Origin: Rhodoblastus sp963703385
GTDB lineage: Bacteria; Pseudomonadota; Alphaproteobacteria; Rhizobiales; Beijerinckiaceae
DNA: 64,000 nt
Direction of reading: 5' to 3'
NCBI GenBank assembly: GCA_963703385.1
Contig: OY969816.1
Span: forward strand, 2,480,001-2,544,000
Position numbers and translations under genes: made by a program. Shown piece after piece: positions 51,746 through 60,574 of this stretch (positions are counted from its first letter, which is position 1; every line of letters starts with the position of its first letter). The notes under the pieces were generated by a model. It searched no databases. It worked only from the letters and a program-made list of their open reading frames with translations, and was not told where the DNA came from.

Positions 51746-52708
51746 ATGGCTGCCCCCTCCCGCGCAGAAAAAGCTCAATCCGCGAAATCCAAACCGGGCA
51801 AACCCAAACCGGGAATGTGCGCCGCCGCGCCGCCGCCGCCCTCGTTCGAAGCCCAAATCTATCGGCTGCTGTTGAGCTGCCCTAATCGCCCCGGCATTGT
51901 CGCGCGCGTCGCCGGCCATATTTTCGAGGCCGGCTTCAACATCGGCGATTCGCGCCAGTTCGACGAACTGGACACCAACCGCTTTTTCATGCGCATCGAA
52001 TTCAATCCGGTGCGCCCGGACGCCGATGTCGAGGCCTGGCGCGCCAGTTTCGCCGCGCTTGCCGAAGAATTCGATATGGACTGGACCCTTTGCGCCGCCT
52101 GGCGCCGGCCCAAGGTGTTGATTCTGGTCTCAAAGTTCGACCATTGCCTCGCCGATCTGCTCTATCGCTGGCGGATCGACGAGCTGCCGATCGATATTGT
52201 CGCCATTCTCGCCAATTATCCGCGCGAGGCCTATCCCCATCTCGATTTCGGAAAAATCCCCTTCCACCATCTGCCGGTCACCCGCGAGACCAAGATGGAG
52301 CAGGAGGCGCAAATCTGGGCCTTGGTCCAGGCGACAAACGCCGAACTGGTGGTGCTCGCCCGCTATATGCAGATTCTCTCGGACGGCCTCGCGGCCAAGC
52401 TTTCCGGGCGCTGCATCAATATCCACCATTCCTTCCTGCCGGGCTTCAAGGGCTCGAAACCCTATCATCAGGCCCATGCGCGCGGCGTGAAGGTCATCGG
52501 CGCCACCGCCCATTACGTGACCTCCGAACTCGACGAGGGGCCGATCATCGAACAGGATGTGGAGCGCATCTCGCACCACCACACGCCCGACGACCTGATC
52601 CGCAAGGGCCGCGACATCGAACGCCGCGTTCTGGCCCGCGCCGTGCGCTACCACATCGAAAGCCGCGTGCTGATCAACGGGCGCAAGACGATCGTGTTTA
52701 CGGAATAG
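51746..52708 (+). CDS. purU: Formyltetrahydrofolate deformylase PurU
   Basis: 320 residues. An ACT domain (RLLLSCPNRPGIVARVAGHIFEAGFNI, residues 38-110) is followed by the formyltransferase-like catalytic domain (RPKVLILVSKFDHCLADLL; LARYMQILSD; NIHHSFLPGFKGSKPYHQAHARGVKVIGATAHYV; DEGPIIEQDV). It hydrolyses 10-formyl-THF to formate and THF and balances one-carbon pools. The N-terminus is 30 residues longer than usual and Pro/Lys-rich. Confidence 0.93.
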   Translation: MAAPSRAEKAQSAKSKPGKPKPGMCAAAPPPPSFEAQIYRLLLSCPNRPGIVARVAGHIFEAGFNIGDSRQFDELDTNRFFMRIEFNPVRPDADVEAWRASFAALAEEFDMDWTLCAAWRRPKVLILVSKFDHCLADLLYRWRIDELPIDIVAILANYPREAYPHLDFGKIPFHHLPVTRETKMEQEAQIWALVQATNAELVVLARYMQILSDGLAAKLSGRCINIHHSFLPGFKGSKPYHQAHARGVKVIGATAHYVTSELDEGPIIEQDVERISHHHTPDDLIRKGRDIERRVLARAVRYHIESRVLINGRKTIVFTE

Positions 52709-52852
52709 GTTCTCCGAACACGTTCGCTGCGACGATCGTTGGCAGGGCTCTCTGCGCGTCGTCGCCGCGGGCGCAAAAGACCCGGCGGCCGGAAGCCCTG
52801 AGCGCGGCCCGGCTCAATCCCGCCGCGCGGGCGCCGAGAGCTGTCGGATTTC

Positions 52853-52896
52853 AATGGCGCCGCCACCCCGGCTCGAACGGGAGATCTCTAGATCCA
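52853..52896 (-). repeat. Duplicated tRNA-His 3' end (candidate attachment site)
   Basis: On the minus strand this 44-bp stretch repeats the anticodon-side stem, T arm and acceptor 3' end of the tRNA-His gene at 56181-56257, including a 22-base identical core. It is in the same orientation as the tRNA. There is no 5' half, so it is not a tRNA gene. It looks like the far end of an element once inserted at the tRNA. Confidence 0.7.
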
Positions 52897-52928
52897 TGAT
52901 CGACGGCGCTATGCTGTCGTGAGCGATC

Positions 52929-53095
52929 ATGGGCCAGCGCCGATACGAGCTGACCGATTTCGAATCGTCGATCATTGAACCCTTGTTGCCCGACAAGCCG
53001 CGTGGCGTTGAACGCTCGGAGATCGAATGGTCCTGAACGGCGTCTACTGGAACCGATCGGAAATATCCCGCCAGCCGAAGCCGAGGCACGATATT
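52929..53095 (+). mobile_element. IS5-family transposase remnant
   Basis: MGQRRYELTDFESSIIEPLL and PDKPRGV are the start of an IS5/IS427-group transposase. The frame stops at 53036; a shifted frame then gives RMVLNGVYW, the next conserved block (RRVLNGIYW). All later domains are gone. Confidence 0.75.
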
Positions 53096-53551
53096 ACGCC
53101 ATGATGGAGCAGTCCCTCATGGCCGCGTGATTTAACAAGAACGGCCTCAGGCAAACCCGGGGCGGTTCAGTCAATGGCTCGAAGTGATCGTTCGCGTGCC
53201 TGCCAGTCGTTTCCGCGTCGAAGGCGACGAGCCCGCGCAATGCGTCCAAAAAATCCAACTCGAAAACCGGGGCCTCCACCATGAACCTTTGTTCGTAGGC
53301 TTTTCGTCCGCCGGCGTGATGGCGAAGCTGAATTGCCTCGCAAAAGCAACGGCGAAGTGGTAATGTGCCTTTCGACCTCGGGGCAATTTGCGCCGGATTC
53401 CTTATCCAGCCCGAAACGCTTTCTCGGCCAGCCCCGCAAGCGGGATGCGAAAGGCGCGGTCCTGCTTTTCGCAACATCCCGGTATTTCCAGCCATCAGAG
53501 ACTTGCGCGTTTTCGTCGGAACGCCGTATTCTCGCGGGAAGCGAAATCAAA
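53096..53551. other. Decayed sequence, no gene called
   Basis: Several short frames on both strands, none with a motif. Probably what remains of the interior of the small island. Confidence 0.45.
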
Positions 53552-53950
53552 ATGCACAAAATCGACAATTCGCAGGGACAGCCGAGTTTCAAGAACGTCC
53601 TGGTGCAACGGCAGGATGCGGCTTCGCAGTTCATCGTCGCTCAAGCGGTGAGCACGAAATGGACGACGCTGCCCGGCTCCCGGCCGGTTCGCCTCGCGCA
53701 GCTGCGCGGCAACATGTGTCGCTGGCCGATCGGCGACCCCCAGCATTTTGACGCCTTTCGCTTTTGCGGCTGCCGGCGCCTGCTGGGAGACAGCTATTGC
53801 GCCGCCCACAAAAAGATGGCGTTTGCGCCGGGCAAAGCCGCCAGGGCGATCCCGGTCGCCAAGGGTTCGCCAGCCAGCCAGCGCGGGAAGAGCCCCCGCG
53901 CCGAGCCTGACTTGCCCCTCGACGCCGCGCGGCCCTTGCTCGCCAAATGA
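53552..53950 (+). CDS. GcrA-like C-terminal domain protein
   Basis: 132 residues. The region from about residue 46 (LRGNMCRWPIGDPQHFDAFRFCGCRRLLGDSYCAAH) matches the C-terminal motif of GcrA cell-cycle regulators (CRWPIGDP, FCG, YCxxH), which looks like a small metal-binding module. The N-terminal DNA-binding part of GcrA is absent. It may modulate transcription or be a truncated copy. The start at 53552 has a weak ribosome-binding site. Confidence 0.6.
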   Translation: MHKIDNSQGQPSFKNVLVQRQDAASQFIVAQAVSTKWTTLPGSRPVRLAQLRGNMCRWPIGDPQHFDAFRFCGCRRLLGDSYCAAHKKMAFAPGKAARAIPVAKGSPASQRGKSPRAEPDLPLDAARPLLAK

Positions 53951-53991
53951 TTCGACAAGACGCTATTTCGTTTTCAACGTGGGAGGAAATC

Positions 53992-54138
53992 ATGGCTAAA
54001 GGTCAAATCAGGGGAAACAAAGAGGCGAAGAAACCGAAGGCGGACAAGAACGCGCCCAAAAAAGCCGCCGGCACGGCCTATCAGAATGCGCAGGGCAAGG
54101 GCGGCCCGACCGCGTCGCCGTTCGCAAAAAAGGCCTGA
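53992..54138 (+). CDS. Small basic Lys/Ala-rich protein
   Basis: 48 residues, MAKGQIRGNKEAKKPKADK and an AKKA tail, with a strong GGAGG. Similar short basic proteins beginning MAKGQ-x-RGN-x-E-x-KKPK are widespread in alphaproteobacteria. Possibly a nucleic-acid-binding peptide; function unknown. Confidence 0.7.
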   Translation: MAKGQIRGNKEAKKPKADKNAPKKAAGTAYQNAQGKGGPTASPFAKKA

Positions 54139-54503
54139 TCTGTCAGGCGCAAAAACCGAGCAAAGGATGATCGCCGCCGAACTCGCGTTCGGGGAACGGA
54201 TGAGTTTTAGCCGCGCCTTTCCGGCTCTCACCGGCCAAACTGGAACTGCTGGTGAAGCCTGGAGCGTGGCGACCGTCTGCCGCATCGCCACCTCAGTACA
54301 TGACCTGGCACGGTGACGTTGTTCCGGAATCAGCTCGAACGCGACCTTCCTGATATGAGCGGCGATCGTCTCAAGTCGGCCCGTAGGCGCGACGCGCCGA
54401 CGACGTCGTCGCAGGTCCGCTCGGGGGGGGGACTGGAGAAATTTGCGATCCCCGTTGCGAATGATCGGAGAATGGCCGAAAACGCGCGGCGAAAGACGCC
54501 AAT
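54139..54503. other. Intergenic region, nothing recognised
   Basis: 365 bases with short frames only. A run of nine G lies at 54422-54430, a possible spot for sequencing indels. Confidence 0.45.
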
Positions 54504-55070
54504 TTGATTCAGCCCGTGGATTCAGCAGCGGTGTATGAAGCACGTATTCCTAAAAAAAATACACTCTACCTTCTGACTGGCTTGGCGCTGGGCGTTGCCG
54601 TCTTTCTGCCCCTGCGCTGGCCTGCCCTGTCTGTTCCTCAGCGGCTCGCTGGCTCATTCTTCCTGGCGATCATTTTTCGCTTGTGGGAGGAAGGCCGCTT
54701 CCCCGGTGGCTTCACCCGCATGATCACGCAGCGGGTTGGGGTTCACTCAAGTCGCCCCGCACTTCGGCAAAGTCGTTATGGCGGCTTATGTGCTGGCCAT
54801 TGCTTTCGTCCCGCTCTTCAAATGTTTCGGCTCAACCGCCCCACTTCGCCGGGATTGGCGACTGCTGTGTTTTTGCTCCTGCCGATCTCGCTCTCCGGTA
54901 TCGTCTATGCCGAACAGCACGATTTGATCAACGCCCGATCGTGGCTACCTGGGACCGTCTATATCATCGGCGCGCTGATGCTTGCGCAACAGATCGTAGT
55001 GAGAGCGAGCGGGATGAAATCTTCCGAATTCATGAGAAGGGTGCGGGGGTCTTTTTCTAGCGACGCTTAG
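54504..55070 (+). pseudogene. HXXEE-type membrane protein, two compensating frameshifts
   Basis: The frame starts with a hydrophobic helix (NTLYLLTGLALGVAVFLPL) and LWEEGRFPGGFTRMITQRVG. It then shifts: between about 54740 and 54845 the protein-like sequence (FTQVAPHFGKVVMAAYVLAIAFVPLF) is in the +1 frame; afterwards the first frame resumes with helix LATAVFLLLPISLSGIVYAEQHDL. The first shift is an extra G in a GGGG run. The pattern with LWEE resembles HXXEE-domain membrane proteins. If the indels are errors the gene is intact. Confidence 0.55.
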
Positions 55071-55151
55071 GGCGGTTTATGCTAATGTCTACTTTCAAGG
55101 CCACAGGCGAGCATCGACCTATTTGATCAGAATTCAAGCGAGGAGAAACAG

Positions 55152-55523
55152 ATGCTCGACTATAGTCTCGACAAGACATCAGGCATTCTTGCCCTGGAGC
55201 CCAAGGGACCGCTGACGGTTGACGATTTCAAAAGGCTGACCGCAGACGTTGACGGCTACCTCGCCGACCATGACAACTTAACCGGCATTCTGCTGACGGT
55301 TGCGCATATCCCGGGCTGGGAGAGTTTTGCGGCGCTCGTTGAGCACATGCGATTTGCACGCGATCACCACAAGCGCATTTCGCGTGTCGCCGTTCTTACC
55401 GATAATTCGCTTTTGAAAATTCCACCGCAGATCGCGATGCATTTCGCCCATCCCGAATTTCGCGTCTTCGCGAGTGGCGACCGCGCTGGCGCGATCAATT
55501 GGTTAAAGGGGTCGCAGACATAG
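55152..55523 (+). CDS. SpoIIAA-like (STAS-fold) protein
   Basis: 123 residues: LALEPKGPLTVDDFKRLTADVDGYLADHDNLTGILLTV, then FAALVEHMRFARDHHKRISRVAVLTDNSL and FRVFASGDRAGAINWL at the end. This is the SpoIIAA-like family, whose fold resembles STAS domains and binds lipids or other proteins. The ATG has a GAGGAGA site. Confidence 0.85.
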   Translation: MLDYSLDKTSGILALEPKGPLTVDDFKRLTADVDGYLADHDNLTGILLTVAHIPGWESFAALVEHMRFARDHHKRISRVAVLTDNSLLKIPPQIAMHFAHPEFRVFASGDRAGAINWLKGSQT

Positions 55524-56009
55524 CAGCGGTCTCGGCAGTTTCGCCCGCTCTTCCCCGGCAAGCGTATGACCGGTTCGTGGTCAGCGAAGGTTCGCCATCG
55601 GGGCCAAGCCGCCCTTGCCCGCGCTCCTCGTGGCCTTCCGCTCCTCGCCGAATCCGGACCAAACCGTCCGTTTCTGGCGCAGTCACGACACGCCCATGAG
55701 GCCTGCCGACGGCCCGCGTCGAGCTTCAGCCTCTGTCGATTTCGGGATCTGCGAATTTCAAATTTGGCCGCGATTTTCGAAGGGCGGCCTATTTTTGGTC
55801 GATCCGCGTCCGTAGGCTTGGCGTTTTCCCAATTTATCGCCGTCAAGCGCCGCGCCCTCAGCGACGAGGCGGGTCGCCCCTGCGACAGAATGCGGCCGTC
55901 GAGAACCGCGCGGGGCAGAATGAGGAGCACGCCGCTTCCCCTATGCTTCCCAATCGCAAATTCTGGGCAGCATCGGCGGGTGCTTTGCGGTTAACCTGTT
56001 GATTTATAG
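55524..56009. other. Intergenic region, nothing recognised
   Basis: About 490 bases between the SpoIIAA-like gene and the inverted repeat beside the tRNA. Only overlapping short frames without motifs. Confidence 0.45.
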
Positions 56010-56173
56010 CGTTTTCCTATCATATTGGCGCAATCTGCCGAGGGGATTTCGCGCCGTGGCAAGGAGGGTGGCGACGGCCGTGTCGGGGACACGGCCGAGC
56101 CGGCCGACGCAGCGACGGCGCGAAAGCCCCCGGCCCGAAAGCGAACAGATTGCGCCAATATGGCCGGGAAACG
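56010..56173. repeat. 164-bp inverted-repeat element next to tRNA-His
   Basis: The ends are 28-bp imperfect inverted repeats; the inner 17 bases (CATATTGGCGCAATCTG) are identical. The inside holds a second hairpin (GCCGTGTC-GGG-GACACGGC, 56080-56098). It has no coding capacity. It could be a MITE, or a structured RNA or recombination site. Confidence 0.6.
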
Positions 56174-56180
56174 CTCCAAA

Positions 56181-56257
56181 TGGTACCGCCACCCCGGCTC
56201 GAACGGGGGACCTCTAGATCCACAATCTAGCGCTCTAACCAACTGAGCTATGGCGGC
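56181..56257 (-). tRNA. tRNA-His (GTG)
   Basis: The full cloverleaf can be folded: acceptor GCCGCCA, D arm GCTC-GAGC, anticodon stem CTAGA-TCTAG with loop TTGTGGA (anticodon GTG), variable AGGTC, T arm CCCCG-CGGGG with TTCGAGC, and a genomic CCA. It starts at G1 with no G-1 and has A at position 73 and U at 72. That is the alphaproteobacterial form of tRNA-His. Confidence 0.95.
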
Positions 56258-56386
56258 TGAAAAATCGGGGCGAACCTATAGCGCCGCGCGCGCGAAGGCA
56301 AGAGCGTCGCGCGCGCAAATTCCACGCCGCCTCGCTCTGCACGCCGGGAAGCGGAGCGGCGAGGCCGAGGGCCTCGCCTTTCCCGT

Positions 56387-56972
56387 TCAATGCGACTTGA
56401 ACGTCTTGTCGATCCGCTCCATCAGCGGCGCGGCGGCTTCGGCGGCGACCTGCTGGGCGAGCGCGGCAAGCTCCCTGGCCTGGGCCGGTCAAGGTCTCAT
56501 ATTGCTTGCGCATATGTTCGCTCTGCAGGGCGATGGCGTCGCTGACGCTGCGGACATTGGCCAACGCCTGGACATATTCGACCGAGGCGGCGGCGTTGGC
56601 CTGATAGGCCTCCATCGCCTTGCTCGAAAAAGCCTGGAGGCTTTTGCTCGCGGCGGAGAAGAACGGGTTTTCCAATGTCGCGGCCGCGTGGACCGAGGCC
56701 GGCTTGGCCGGTTTCTCGGGCTTGGCGACGACCGGCTCCGCCGGCTTGGCGACGACCGGCTCCGCCGGCTTGGCGGCGACCGGCTCCGCCGGCTTGGCGG
56801 CGACCGGCTCCGCCGGCTTGGCCGGCGCTTCAGCGACGGCTGGAGCCGGCGGCTTGGCCGGGGTCTCGACGACAAGCGCCGTAGGCGCCTTCGCGGCAGG
56901 CGCTGCGGGAGCCTTGGGGGTGGGCGCGGCGGCAGGCGCCGGCGCGTTGGTTTTGCGGGGTCCGCTGGCCAT
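56387..56972 (-). pseudogene. Phasin-like protein with Pro/Ala repeats, frameshifted C-terminus
   Basis: The N-terminal 95 residues are Ala/Pro/Lys-rich with four tandem 8-residue units (KPAEPVVA type). The phasin domain follows (NPFFSAASKSLQAFSSKAMEAYQANAAASVEYVQALANVRSV and LQSEHMRKQYETLT). The natural end, ARELAALAQQVAAEAAAPLMERIDKTF, is in the other frame and stops at 56387; an extra G near 56486 shifts it. Phasins coat polyhydroxyalkanoate granules. It overlaps the other phasin gene's stop by one base. Confidence 0.7.
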
Positions 56973-57343
56973 TATTTCGTTTCCGTCGAATGAGCGACGA
57001 CCTTCTTCACCGCGTCGCCGAGCGCCTTGGCCTGCTCCTGCACCGCCGCGACCTGGTTTTTCAAATATTCGGACTGGATGGAGAGAATTTCCTTCGGATC
57101 CTTGGCCTGGACGAGCTTTTCGGCGAGGTCGAAGGCGGCCTTCACATTGGCTTCGGCGAAGCCAATGGCCTTGGAACTGACTTCCTTGGCGTTGGCGGCC
57201 ATCGATTCGGCGGCGGCCTCGGACTGAGCCGTCGCCTTCTGCGCGGCGGCGACGAAGCTCTCGAACGCCCTGCGAGCCTGATCGACCGTCTTTTCCGCGA
57301 ATTCGCGAACGTCGGAAGGAATATCGAGATTGAGATTGTTCAT
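56972..57343 (-). CDS. Phasin family protein
   Basis: 123 residues: IPSDVREFAEKTVDQARRAFESFVAAAQKA, then SKAIGFAEANVKAAFDLAEKLVQAKDPKEILSIQSEYLKNQ, the Phasin_2 pattern. It stabilises PHA granule surfaces. The ATG at 57343 fits family length and GGACCATTCC precedes it. It heads a two-phasin unit. Confidence 0.88.
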   Translation of the reverse strand: MNNLNLDIPSDVREFAEKTVDQARRAFESFVAAAQKATAQSEAAAESMAANAKEVSSKAIGFAEANVKAAFDLAEKLVQAKDPKEILSIQSEYLKNQVAAVQEQAKALGDAVKKVVAHSTETK

Positions 57344-57650
57344 GGAATGGTCCTCGCTTGCGCGGCTGGGCCTGAAAAATCCCCTTGCCGCTCGTGATCC
57401 GGCATTGCGCCTTGTCTTATATCGAGGAATTTGCTGCGTCGCAACGGATATTGTGCGCCGCAACATACCTTTTATCACCGGTTAATGCCGCTATTTAATC
57501 ATAAGTTAATACCGCAGGGCATGAAATGGATCAAATATGGATTCGCGGCGGCGGACGTGGTTTAGTTTTCATTAAGCGCGTGACCCCGCTCCGCCGAATC
57601 GGGGTCGCGGCGAAGGCGCTTTGAAAAGTCGACGAAGATGGCCGGGAGTC
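57344..57650. other. Divergent promoter region of phasins and histidine kinase
   Basis: 307 bases. AT-rich around 57480-57560, as expected for two divergent promoters. No definite operator is recognised. Confidence 0.5.
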
Positions 57651-60365
57651 ATGGCTGACGAAAACGCCATAGGACGCGACAGCGCTGGCGTCCGCGCGGA
57701 TGTCGCGGCGGCTTTGGCCGAGCCGGCCGTCGCGTCGCTGGCGCGCGCCGGCGCGCCCGTCGTCGTCGCCGAAGGCGCCCCGGCGCGCGTGATCCACGCC
57801 AGCGCCGCCGCCCTCGCTTTATTCGGCGCTGGCGAGGCCGCCGATCTCACCTTCCCGCTGTTCGGCGCCGATTCGTCCGGGGCCCGCCGCCTCGCCCAGC
57901 TGGCGTCCGATATCCTTCCCGGCGCCGCGGCCCGGCTGGAGCGCATTCCCCTGGGCGGCGCCTCGCCCGGCGCGGCCACCTTTCTGTGCCGCCGCACAGC
58001 GGGCCAAAATCCCCTGTTCGTCGTCGCCGGCCTCGGCCTGCGCGCCGCGCCGGGCGCCAGCCGCCGCAGGCCGCCGCCGGCCGCGCCAGCGACGGTAAAT
58101 CTCCGCCCTGGCGGGCTCGAGGCTTTGCGCACCCGGCTGGAACAACAATTCCCGAAGCTCGCCCCGGCGCGGTTCCTTTGGCGCGCCGACGCGCGAAATG
58201 TGGTGATCGAACTCACGCCCCCCCTCGCCGAAATCGTCGGACCGGGCTGCTCCGATCTTGTCGGGCGCGATTTTCTGGACTCGGCGCGCGTTCTCGGGCT
58301 CGACCCGCGCGGCGAACTTGCCGCAGCCTTGCGCGGGCGCGTCACCTTCAGCCGGATCAAGATCGACTGGCCCATCGAACAGGCTGGCGCCGTCGCGCCG
58401 GCGACCGTCGGCGGCCTGCCGGTTTTCGACCCTCGCGGCGCGTTCGACGGCTGGCGCGGATTCGGCGTGATCCATCTCGACCGTTTGTGCGAAGGGCCGG
58501 TCGTCGCGGCGCCTTTTCAATGCGAGCCCGCCGCCCGGGCCGAGCAACCGGCAGCCAAAACCTTGGAAGAAGCGCCGCCGCCGACGCCTTCACACGATTT
58601 TTCCGGCGTCGTCGTGCCTTTGCGCCCGCACGCCGCTGCGCGGCCCGAGACCGGCGCGGGGTCGCGGGACGACGGCGAAGACAATTCCGCCCTGATCGCG
58701 CTCGCGCCGCACGAGCGTTCGGCCTTTCGCGAAATCGCGCGGACGCTCGGCGCGCGCGGATCGAAGGCCGGCGCCCCGGACGGCGACGGCGGGCGCGGCC
58801 ATCCCGGCCTGCCGGCGTCCGTCCCGCCCCTGCTCGCCCCGCCTGCTGCGCCCGTCGCCACGGAGGGCCGCTCTCTCGACGCCGGGCGCGGAAGCGCCGC
58901 CCTGGCCGAAGCCGCGCCTTTGGGCGTGATCGTGACGCGCGGCGACAAAATGCTTTACGTCAACCGGGTGGCGCTCGACTGGCTGGGCTATGGCGACGGC
59001 GCGGCTTTCGCCGAGGCTGGCGGGCCGCGCGCCGCCCTGGGATCGCTGGCCGACGAGCTCGCGCCCGGCCAGAAAAAGATCTTTCGGGCGCACGAGGCCG
59101 GCGGCGGGACGTTCCTGGCGGAAGTTCATCGCGCCCAGCTCGAATGGGACGGCGCGCCGGCCGAACTCCTCACCTTGTCGCGGCCCGCAACTCCAACGCC
59201 GGAGCAGCGCGTCGCCGCGCTGGAGGCGAGCCTGCGCCAGCGCGAGGCGGAAAGCGAGGAATGGCGATCCATGCTCGACGCCGCCGCCGACGGCGTCGTC
59301 CTGCTCAACGCGGATGGCGTCATCCTCGGTCTCGACCGCAAGGCCGAGGCCTTGTTCGATTACGACCGCAACAAGGTCGCGGGCGAGAACCTCACCCTTT
59401 TGTTCGCGCGCGAATCCCAGGTTTCGGCGCTGGATTATTTCACCCGCGCCAGGGCGGGAGCGGAAAGGCAGGGGCGCGAGGCGCTCGGCCGCGCGCGCCA
59501 GGGCGCGACGATTCCCCTCCATCTTTCCATCGGCCGCCTGGGGAGGCCTTCAGACGGCAAATATTGCCTGATCGTGCGCAATCTCAAGGATTGGAAGCAG
59601 ACCGAGCGCGCGATGGACGAGGCGCGCGAGAGGGCGGAGCGCGACAATCAGGCGAAATCGGCATTCCTGGCCAAGGTCAGCCATGAAATCCGCACCCCGC
59701 TGAACGCCATCCTCGGCTTCGCGGAAGTCATCATGGACGAGCGCTTCGGCCCGGTCGGCAACGAGCGCTACAAGGATTACCTGCGCGACATCCATGCCTC
59801 GGGCGCGCATGTGCTGAGCCTGGTCAACGACCTGCTCGACCTTTCCAAGATCGAGGCGGGCAAGCTGGAGCTGGACGTCACGGCGGTGGACGCCAATCGC
59901 GTCGTGTCGGAGTGTGTGTCACTGATGCAGCCCCAGGCCAATCGCGAAAAAATCATCACCCGGATGGCGCTTGCGGCGAATCTGCCTGCCGTCCACGCCG
60001 ACGAGCGGTCGCTCCGCCAGATCGTGCTCAATCTGCTCGCCAACGCGGTGCGCTACAACGAGCCGGGCGGACAGGTGATCGTTTCGACCGCGCTGAGCAA
60101 TTCCGGCCATGCGGCGCTGCGGATCAAGGACACCGGCGTCGGCATGAGCGAAAGCGAATTGCACACGGCGCTCGAGCCGTTCCGCCAGGTCGCGCCGGCG
60201 CGCGGCGGAACCGGGCTCGGCCTGCCCCTGACCAAGGCGCTCGCCGAGGCCAATGGCGCCGGTTTTTCGATCAAGAGCCGCAAGAACGAAGGCACTTTGG
60301 TCGAAATCGTCCTGCCGCTCGCGCCCGGCGCGGCCGAGGCGGCGGCGGCCGGCGGACCGCGTTGA
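57651..60365 (+). CDS. PdhS/DivJ-type PAS sensor histidine kinase
   Basis: 904 residues, cytoplasmic. Two PAS-like regions (about 420-510 and 540-650), then the kinase core: KVSHEIRTPLNAILGFAEVIMDERFGPVGNERYKDYLRDIHASG with the phosphorylated His, LDLSKIEAGKLEL, N-box NLLANAVRYN, and GTGLGLPLTK. The GFAEVIMDERFG-x5-RYKDYL signature is typical of PdhS and DivJ kinases that act on DivK in cell-cycle control. The ATG at 57651 preferred over TTG at 57621. The N-terminal third is Ala/Pro-rich. Confidence 0.85.
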   Translation: MADENAIGRDSAGVRADVAAALAEPAVASLARAGAPVVVAEGAPARVIHASAAALALFGAGEAADLTFPLFGADSSGARRLAQLASDILPGAAARLERIPLGGASPGAATFLCRRTAGQNPLFVVAGLGLRAAPGASRRRPPPAAPATVNLRPGGLEALRTRLEQQFPKLAPARFLWRADARNVVIELTPPLAEIVGPGCSDLVGRDFLDSARVLGLDPRGELAAALRGRVTFSRIKIDWPIEQAGAVAPATVGGLPVFDPRGAFDGWRGFGVIHLDRLCEGPVVAAPFQCEPAARAEQPAAKTLEEAPPPTPSHDFSGVVVPLRPHAAARPETGAGSRDDGEDNSALIALAPHERSAFREIARTLGARGSKAGAPDGDGGRGHPGLPASVPPLLAPPAAPVATEGRSLDAGRGSAALAEAAPLGVIVTRGDKMLYVNRVALDWLGYGDGAAFAEAGGPRAALGSLADELAPGQKKIFRAHEAGGGTFLAEVHRAQLEWDGAPAELLTLSRPATPTPEQRVAALEASLRQREAESEEWRSMLDAAADGVVLLNADGVILGLDRKAEALFDYDRNKVAGENLTLLFARESQVSALDYFTRARAGAERQGREALGRARQGATIPLHLSIGRLGRPSDGKYCLIVRNLKDWKQTERAMDEARERAERDNQAKSAFLAKVSHEIRTPLNAILGFAEVIMDERFGPVGNERYKDYLRDIHASGAHVLSLVNDLLDLSKIEAGKLELDVTAVDANRVVSECVSLMQPQANREKIITRMALAANLPAVHADERSLRQIVLNLLANAVRYNEPGGQVIVSTALSNSGHAALRIKDTGVGMSESELHTALEPFRQVAPARGGTGLGLPLTKALAEANGAGFSIKSRKNEGTLVEIVLPLAPGAAEAAAAGGPR

Positions 60366-60404
60366 GGCAAGCCGCCGCGCAAAGGTAATCGGCCCTCACC
60401 CGTC

Positions 60405-60439
60405 ATACGGATACCGCATGATCCATGCGGTATCCGTAT
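60405..60439 (+). terminator. Long perfect stem-loop after the kinase gene
   Basis: ATACGGATACCGCATG pairs with CATGCGGTATCCGTAT over 16 bp around ATC. It lies 40 bases after the stop of the kinase gene and is followed by TTCC. Terminator-like without a long T-run. Confidence 0.6.
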
Positions 60440-60497
60440 TCCGCGCCATGGCGTTTCGGCGGATTGTGAAGCGGTCTTGCGGAATCCCCTCAAACGA

Positions 60498-60519
60498 ATG
60501 GCCGCCTCGCGGCGGCCAT
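60498..60519. terminator. Hairpin between convergent genes
   Basis: ATGGCCGCC-TCGC-GGCGGCCAT. It lies downstream of both the kinase and the first porin gene; a weak bidirectional terminator is possible. Confidence 0.4.
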
Positions 60520-60574
60520 CGGAGCGCAGATCCCTGTCGCCAGACGTCGCGGCGGGGCGACGCCGGCTGAAGGA

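Noticed and set aside
52853..52896. A second tRNA-His gene
   Set aside because: Only the 3' half is present; the 5' acceptor strand and D arm are absent.
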